Shown one piece after another: positions 15,188 to 19,564 of a stretch of DNA of 19,564 nt. This DNA is from Sulfurivirga caldicuralii (GTDB taxonomy: Bacteria > Pseudomonadota > Gammaproteobacteria > Thiomicrospirales > Thiomicrospiraceae), in contig DQVN01000055.1 of the NCBI GenBank assembly GCA_015661715.1, positions 1 through 19,564 on the forward strand, in the 5' to 3' direction. A model generated the notes under the pieces. That model ran no database searches, was not told the DNA's origin, and saw only the letters and a list, made by a program, of their open reading frames with translations. Made by a program: the position numbers and the translations under genes. Position 1 is the first letter of the stretch; each line of letters starts with the position of its first letter.

Positions 15188-16485
15188 GCGATAAGGATTT
15201 GTACTGCTCATTTTGCGGTAAACACCAGGACGAAGTGCGCAAATTAATTGCCGGTCCCGGGGTGTATATCTGCGATGAGTGTGTGGAGTTGTGCAATGAA
15301 ATTCTGCGGGAAGAGTTCGGTGGAGACAATGCGGAAGGGGAGGGTGAGCTGCCTTTATCGCTGAATAAACTGCCCACCCCCCATGAGATCAAAGCCACGC
15401 TCGATCAATATGTTATCGGGCAGGAAAAGGCGAAAAAGATTCTGGCGGTGGCGGTGTATAACCACTACAAGCGCTTGATGGCCGGGGCGCCAGAGACGGA
15501 TGAGGTGGAGTTGACCAAAAGTAATATCCTGATGATTGGTCCCACTGGCTCCGGTAAGACATTGCTGGCGCAGACGCTGGCGCGGATGCTGGATGTGCCC
15601 TTTGCCATTGCCGATGCCACCACCCTGACGGAAGCGGGATATGTGGGGGAGGATGTGGAAAGCATCATCCTCAAGTTGTTGCAGCGTTGTGATAACGATC
15701 CACGCAAAGCCGAGCGCGGGATCATTTATATTGATGAAATTGACAAGATTACGCGTAAGTCGGAAAACCCTTCCATTACGCGGGATGTCTCCGGTGAAGG
15801 GGTGCAGCAGGCGCTGCTGAAGATCATTGAGGGCACCATTGCCAATATTCCACCACAAGGGGGACGCAAGCATCCCAACCAGGAAATGATCCAGGTGGAT
15901 ACCTCTAAGATTTTGTTTATTGTCGGTGGTGCTTTTGAAGGCTTGGACAAGATCATTGAGCAGCGCGTAGCCAAAGGGACGGGTATCGGCTTTGCCGCTG
16001 AGGTCAAAAGCAAGGATAAGGAACGGGATATCAGCGAGCTCTATCAGCAAGTTGAGCCGGAAGATCTGGTCAAATATGGCCTGATTCCGGAGTTTGTCGG
16101 ACGCCTGCCGGTCATTGCTACGTTGGAGGCGCTGGATGAAGCGGCATTGGTGCGTATTCTGGTTGAGCCTAAGAACGCTTTGGTCAAACAGTTCCAGAAA
16201 ATGTTTGAGTTGGAAGGTGTGCAGTTGCAGTTTACCGATGACGCCTTAAGCGCCATCGCTGAGGAGGCGATCAAACGCAAAACCGGTGCTCGAGGGTTGC
16301 GTGCCATTTTGGAACAGTTGCTGCTGGATCTGATGTATGACTTGCCCAGTATGCAGGATGTGGAAAAGGTATTGATTGACGAGGCGGTTGTCAAAGAGGG
16401 CAAGCAGCCCGTGCTAGTTTATAAGAGTAAAAGCCCTCAGCCTGATCGGACGTCTACTGAGGAGTCTGAACAGGTGGCACAGTAA
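15184..16485 (+). CDS. clpX: ATP-dependent Clp protease ATP-binding subunit ClpX
   Basis: ClpX is the hexameric AAA+ unfoldase that feeds tagged proteins into ClpP. The 433-residue protein has an N-terminal C4 zinc-binding domain (Cys8, Cys11, Cys30, Cys33), Walker A GPTGSGKT at 119-126, pore loop GYVGED, Walker B IIYIDEID, the RKH substrate loop in GGRKHPN, and the ClpP-docking tripeptide IGF at 268-270. The C-terminal subdomain (about 320-415) includes [10 protein letters not shown]. Length is close to the E. coli protein (424), with a slightly longer acidic tail. An AGGAG (15173-15177) precedes the start, which overlaps the clpP stop by 4 bases. lon follows after 18 bases with no terminator. 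Confidence 0.98.
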   Translation: MSDKDLYCSFCGKHQDEVRKLIAGPGVYICDECVELCNEILREEFGGDNAEGEGELPLSLNKLPTPHEIKATLDQYVIGQEKAKKILAVAVYNHYKRLMAGAPETDEVELTKSNILMIGPTGSGKTLLAQTLARMLDVPFAIADATTLTEAGYVGEDVESIILKLLQRCDNDPRKAERGIIYIDEIDKITRKSENPSITRDVSGEGVQQALLKIIEGTIANIPPQGGRKHPNQEMIQVDTSKILFIVGGAFEGLDKIIEQRVAKGTGIGFAAEVKSKDKERDISELYQQVEPEDLVKYGLIPEFVGRLPVIATLEALDEAALVRILVEPKNALVKQFQKMFELEGVQLQFTDDALSAIAEEAIKRKTGARGLRAILEQLLLDLMYDLPSMQDVEKVLIDEAVVKEGKQPVLVYKSKSPQPDRTSTEESEQVAQ

Positions 16486-16503
16486 TGGAATCGAGGTGCG
16501 CTC

Positions 16504-18915
16504 ATGCGTCAACATGATGAGATTGAACAGTTGGATATGAAACTTAATACGTTGGTCATGCCTCTGCGGGATGTGGTGGTGCTTCCCGGAAGCGTGGTGC
16601 CGCTGTTTGTAGGGCGAGAGAAGTCTATTAATGCGATTGTCGAGGCCATGAAGGGCGATCGGCAAATTTTTCTAATTTCCCAGAAAACGCCGACGGTGGA
16701 TAACCCTACTTATGATGATGTCTATCGGGTGGGCACCCTGGCGACGATTCTGCAGACATTGAAGCTGGCCGATGGCACCGTTAAGGTGTTGATTGAAGGT
16801 ATGGAGCGCTTTGAACTGCTCAGCCTGGTGGAGGATGAAACCGTTTTTCGAGGTGATATCCGCCGCTTGGAAACCACGATCGATAAACCGGAAGAAATCC
16901 CTTACCTGATCAAGTTGGCGAAGGAGCGCTTTGCCCATTTTGCCAAACTCAACCGTAAGCTCTCTTCCGATGTGAAGCGCTCAGTGGAGCGAACGGATGA
17001 TCCGGATGCCATGATTGATCTTGTGGCGGCCAATCTGGATCTGTCCATGGAGGCTAAACAGTCTCTATTGGATATTTCTTCGCTGAATCAGCGCCTGGAA
17101 AAATTGATTGGCTTGATCGAGACCCAAATTGACCTGATGGAGGCAGAAAAGCGCATTGCCGAACGGGTCAAGCAGCAGATGGATAAAAACCAGCGGGAAT
17201 ACTATCTCAATGAGAAGATCAAGGCCATTCATAAGGAGTTGGGACGTACCGACGGGGATGAAGATGAACTGGTCAGTCTGAAAAAGCGGATCGAAGAAGC
17301 CGGTATGCCGGATGAGGCCAGGGAAAAGGCCCTGTCCGAGTTGAAAAAATTGCGCATGATGCCGCCCCAGTCGGCGGAAGCCAGTGTAGTGCGCAACTAT
17401 ATTGACTGGCTGTTGGATGTGCCCTGGAAAAAGCGCACGCGTATTAACCGTGATTTGAAGCGCGCTGCCCAGGTGTTGGAGAACCAGCACTATGGGTTGG
17501 AGAAGGTTAAGGAGCGTATTTTGGAGTATCTGGCGGTACAGAAGCGGGTGCGCAAGCTGAAAGGGCCGATTCTTTGTCTGGTCGGGCCACCGGGTGTGGG
17601 TAAAACTTCATTGGCTCGCTCGATTGCAGAGGCGACGAACCGTAAATTTGTGCGTATGTCGCTGGGTGGAGTGCGCGATGAGGCGGAGATCCGCGGGCAC
17701 CGGCGCACCTATCTGGGGGCGTTGCCGGGGCGGATTATCCAGAAAATGGTCAAAGCAGGCGTGAAGAACCCGCTGTTTCTGTTGGATGAAATCGACAAGA
17801 TGAGTTCGGATTTTCGTGGTGATCCGGCTTCTGCGTTGCTGGAGGTGTTGGATCCGGAACAGAACAAAACTTTTAATGATCACTATCTGGAGGTGGATTA
17901 CGATCTGTCTGAGGTGATGTTTGTGGCTACATCCAACTCCATGGATATGCCGGAGCCTTTGCTGGATCGGATGGAGGTTATCCAGCTCTCTGGCTACACG
18001 GAAATGGAAAAGAAGAATATTGCCTTGCGCCACTTGCTGCCGCGCCAGCTCAAACAACACGGCCTGAGGGCGGAGGAGCTGCAGGTGCCTGAAGAAACCA
18101 TTGAGGCCATTATTGAGCAGTACACCCGGGAGGCCGGGGTGCGTCATCTGGAGCGTCAACTTGCCAAATTATGCCGGAAAACCGTGAAGGCATTGGAGGA
18201 AGGTGAGCAGACGGCGCCAATTATTGTCCAACCTCAAGATTTGGAAAAATGGCTGGGGGTGGCCCGTTATCGTCATAGTGAAAAGATGGCACAAGCGCGC
18301 ATCGGGTTGGTGAATGGCTTGGCCTGGACTCGCGTGGGGGGGGATCTACTGCATATTGAAGCCACCTGCATGCCCGGTAAAGGTCGACTGAAGAGTACCG
18401 GCCAGTTGGGGGAGGTGATGAAAGAGTCCGTGGAGATTGCCATGAGCGTGATCCGTGCGCGGAGTGCGGAGCTGGGTCTGGATGAAACCTTCTATGAAAA
18501 GACCGATTTGCATCTGCATTTCCCAGAAGGGGCGATCAAAAAAGATGGGCCCAGTGCGGGTATCGCTGTGGCCACGGCTATTACCTCCGTGCTCACAGGC
18601 ATTCCGGTGCGCAATGATGTGGCCATGACCGGCGAAATTACATTACGGGGTGAGGTACTGCCGATTGGCGGCCTGAAGGAAAAATTACTGGCTGCGTTGC
18701 GGGCAGATATTAAAAAAGTTTTGATCCCCCATGAAAATGCACGGGATCTGGCTGAGATACCCGATGAGATTACCTCTCAATTGGACATTGTGCCGGTTCG
18801 CTGGGTGGATGAGGTGTTCCATCAGGCCCTGCTACGGCAGCCGCAGCCTAAATTGAAGGATAAGGAAACACTCTGCGCCCAGGGGGGGGCAGGTTGTGGA
18901 TTCGGACATGCCTAA
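16504..18915 (+). CDS. lon: ATP-dependent protease La (Lon)
   Basis: Lon degrades misfolded and short-lived regulatory proteins. At 803 residues it is a full-length LonA (784 in E. coli). The N-terminal substrate-binding domain (about 12-205) starts [13 protein letters not shown] and is followed by a helical region with [13 protein letters not shown]. The AAA+ module has Walker A GPPGVGKT at 361-368 and Walker B FLLDEIDK. The C-terminal serine protease domain (about 600-790) has catalytic Ser684 in KDGPSAG and Lys727 in GGLKEK. The C-terminal tail contains three Cys (CAQGGAGC and a Gly-rich end). GAGGTG lies 6 bases before ATG 16504. It is 18 bases downstream of clpX and may be read through from clpP; no separate heat-shock promoter is visible. 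Confidence 0.98.
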   Translation: MRQHDEIEQLDMKLNTLVMPLRDVVVLPGSVVPLFVGREKSINAIVEAMKGDRQIFLISQKTPTVDNPTYDDVYRVGTLATILQTLKLADGTVKVLIEGMERFELLSLVEDETVFRGDIRRLETTIDKPEEIPYLIKLAKERFAHFAKLNRKLSSDVKRSVERTDDPDAMIDLVAANLDLSMEAKQSLLDISSLNQRLEKLIGLIETQIDLMEAEKRIAERVKQQMDKNQREYYLNEKIKAIHKELGRTDGDEDELVSLKKRIEEAGMPDEAREKALSELKKLRMMPPQSAEASVVRNYIDWLLDVPWKKRTRINRDLKRAAQVLENQHYGLEKVKERILEYLAVQKRVRKLKGPILCLVGPPGVGKTSLARSIAEATNRKFVRMSLGGVRDEAEIRGHRRTYLGALPGRIIQKMVKAGVKNPLFLLDEIDKMSSDFRGDPASALLEVLDPEQNKTFNDHYLEVDYDLSEVMFVATSNSMDMPEPLLDRMEVIQLSGYTEMEKKNIALRHLLPRQLKQHGLRAEELQVPEETIEAIIEQYTREAGVRHLERQLAKLCRKTVKALEEGEQTAPIIVQPQDLEKWLGVARYRHSEKMAQARIGLVNGLAWTRVGGDLLHIEATCMPGKGRLKSTGQLGEVMKESVEIAMSVIRARSAELGLDETFYEKTDLHLHFPEGAIKKDGPSAGIAVATAITSVLTGIPVRNDVAMTGEITLRGEVLPIGGLKEKLLAALRADIKKVLIPHENARDLAEIPDEITSQLDIVPVRWVDEVFHQALLRQPQPKLKDKETLCAQGGAGCGFGHA

Positions 18916-18945
18916 TGCCCATTAGTGGGAGGAAAGGTAAAAGCG

Positions 18946-18990
18946 TTGCCGAATATAAAAAAATTGCTTTGGCGAATTCTTTTTGCTTGA
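18946..18990 (+). other. Possible 14-codon small ORF behind an orphan Shine-Dalgarno
   Basis: Between lon and hupB, GGAGGAAAGG (18928-18937) is followed 8 bases later by TTG 18946 and an open frame encoding MPNIKKLLWRILFA, then TGA. The peptide is basic then hydrophobic, like the start of a membrane protein. It may be a real small peptide, a decayed gene start or chance; nothing else supports it. Its end overlaps the -35 element of the hupB promoter. Confidence 0.15.
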
Positions 18991-19016
18991 CACTTTGAGG
19001 GGCGCATTGCTATAAA
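18987..19016 (+). promoter_or_regulatory. hupB: Sigma-70 promoter of the HU gene
   Basis: A perfect TTGACA (18987-18992), an 18-base spacer and TATAAA (19011-19016) give a strong promoter. Transcription would start near 19023, leaving a leader of about 85 bases. Confidence 0.75.
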
Positions 19017-19039
19017 ATCCCTACCGTTATTGATAGAGA

Positions 19040-19068
19040 CTCTGGTGGCGGCGGGATCCTCATCAGAG
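19040..19068 (+). other. Hairpin in the hupB mRNA leader
   Basis: CTCTGGTG (19040-19047) can pair with CATCAGAG (19061-19068), including one G-U pair, around a 13-base loop. It lies between the predicted transcription start and the ribosome site, with no T-run, so it is not a terminator. A role in mRNA stability or translation is possible but unproven. Confidence 0.35.
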
Positions 19069-19107
19069 GCAGGATAGGTTCAGACAAACTCATGGAGAGA
19101 GATCACA

Positions 19108-19380
19108 ATGAAAAAAACCGAGCTTGTAAGTGCAATTGCTGAGAAGTCCGGCCTGACGAAGACGCAAGCGGCAGCTGCTTTGGATGCGTGCATTGAAACT
19201 ATTACCGAGGCGTTGCAGCAGGGGGAGCAGGTGACCATTATTGGCTTTGGTACATTCAAGGTGGGTGAGCGTACTGCCCGGACTGGCCGCAATCCTCAAA
19301 CGGGAGAGAAGATTCAGATTCCAGCCGCCAAGGTGCCCAAATTTACACCCGGTAAGGCGTTAAAAGACGCAGTAAACTGA
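19108..19380 (+). CDS. hupB: DNA-binding protein HU (beta-type)
   Basis: This 90-residue histone-like protein binds and bends DNA as a dimer and compacts the nucleoid. The sequence [18 protein letters not shown], then GFGTFKV, then the DNA-binding arm tip RNPQTG (61-66, with intercalating Pro63) and the C-terminal [12 protein letters not shown] are diagnostic of HU/IHF family members of the HU type. Cys28 in helix 2 is uncommon. GGAGAGAG (19094-19101) lies 6 bases before ATG 19108. It is the last protein gene of the conserved clpX-lon-hupB order and has its own promoter and terminator. IHF is excluded by length and the position in this cluster. Confidence 0.97.
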   Translation: MKKTELVSAIAEKSGLTKTQAAAALDACIETITEALQQGEQVTIIGFGTFKVGERTARTGRNPQTGEKIQIPAAKVPKFTPGKALKDAVN

Positions 19381-19403
19381 GAAATGAAACTTTTAGGATT
19401 TTC

Positions 19404-19428
19404 AAAAGGCCGCATTGCGGCCTTTTTT
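19404..19428 (+). terminator. Rho-independent terminator after hupB
   Basis: A 10-bp stem AAAAGGCCGC (19404-19413), loop ATT, GCGGCCTTTT (19417-19426) runs into a T-tract ending at 19428, 24 bases after the hupB stop. Confidence 0.93.
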
Positions 19429-19440
19429 GTATTCGCAATC

Positions 19441-19468
19441 TTGACACAGGCTGTTGAGACCGTATAAT
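19441..19468 (+). promoter_or_regulatory. Consensus sigma-70 promoter of the tRNA-Val gene
   Basis: A perfect TTGACA (19441-19446), a 16-base spacer and a perfect TATAAT (19463-19468) lie 19 bases before the mature tRNA. The bases after the -10 (ACGCCCTC) form a G/C-rich discriminator of the kind seen at stringently controlled stable-RNA promoters. Confidence 0.85.
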
Positions 19469-19487
19469 ACGCCCTCATTGAGCGTTG

Positions 19488-19563
19488 GGGTGCTTAGCTC
19501 AGCTGGGAGAGCATCGCCCTTACAAGGCGAGGGTCGCAGGTTCGATCCCTGCAGCACCCACCA
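19488..19563 (+). tRNA. trnV: tRNA-Val, anticodon UAC
   Basis: The 76-base gene folds into a full cloverleaf. Acceptor GGGTGCT (19488-19494) pairs with AGCACCC (19553-19559); the D arm is GCTC/GAGC; the anticodon stem TCGCC/GGCGA has loop CTTACAA with anticodon TAC at 19521-19523; the T arm GCAGG/CCTGC has loop TTCGATC; and the discriminator A is followed by an encoded CCA end. It closely resembles E. coli tRNA-Val(UAC), reading GUA and related valine codons. The window ends one base later, so further tRNAs in the same transcript may follow. Confidence 0.98.
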
Positions 19564-19564
19564 A

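Noticed and set aside
15355..16050. 231-residue open frame on the minus strand opposite clpX
   Set aside because: It is the antisense of highly conserved ClpX motifs, so its openness follows from clpX codon use.
18912..18925. CTAAT-GCCC-ATTAG inverted repeat as a terminator after lon
   Set aside because: The stem is only five base pairs, A/T-rich, and has no following T-run.

Overview
This 19.6 kb window is ordinary, gene-dense bacterial chromosome of roughly 54% G+C by eye. The gene set points to a Gram-negative proteobacterium: a NtrB/NtrC pair, Lol lipoprotein-export genes, and the order tig-clpP-clpX-lon-hupB. The order corB-ypjD next to ffh, a YoaA-type helicase and the protein sequences are most like Gammaproteobacteria. 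A deep-branching proteobacterial lineage is not excluded, and I cannot name a genus.

Layout. (1) Positions 1-2875, + strand: the 3' part of glnL/ntrB, then glnG/ntrC, then a methyltransferase-like gene of unknown role. (2) Positions 2853-5792, - strand: ypjD, a CorB-like CNNM/CBS membrane protein and an inositol-monophosphatase-family enzyme, apparently one operon read leftward. It meets the methyltransferase gene tail to tail with a 23-base overlap. (3) Positions 5860-7467: ffh, transcribed divergently from ypjD, then a bidirectional terminator and a convergent gene for the cysteine-poor form of ribosomal protein L36. (4) Positions 7538-10696: a YoaA/DinG-family iron-sulfur helicase, then two small unknown envelope genes with a heat-shock-like promoter in front of them. 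(5) Positions 10784-12956: a single LolC/E-type permease and LolD, then a convergent DUF2892 membrane protein gene. (6) Positions 13149-19380: trigger factor, ClpP, ClpX, Lon and HU, the conserved protein-folding and proteolysis cluster. (7) Positions 19488-19563: tRNA-Val(UAC) behind a consensus promoter; the window ends there.

How the genes work together. The block is mostly housekeeping: nitrogen signalling, membrane-protein targeting (Ffh), lipoprotein sorting (Lol), folding of nascent chains (Tig), ATP-dependent proteolysis (ClpXP, Lon), nucleoid structure (HU) and translation (L36, tRNA-Val). No mobile element, CRISPR array, prophage, integrase or defence system is visible, and no gene-free stretch exceeds 300 bases. 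The less ordinary points are the unknown two-gene envelope operon with a sigma-32-like promoter, the lone LolF-like permease, the methyltransferase-like gene coupled to ntrC, the possible leaderless start of the helicase gene, and a palindrome at the predicted transcription start of the DUF2892 gene. I see no clear evidence of a completely new biological system.
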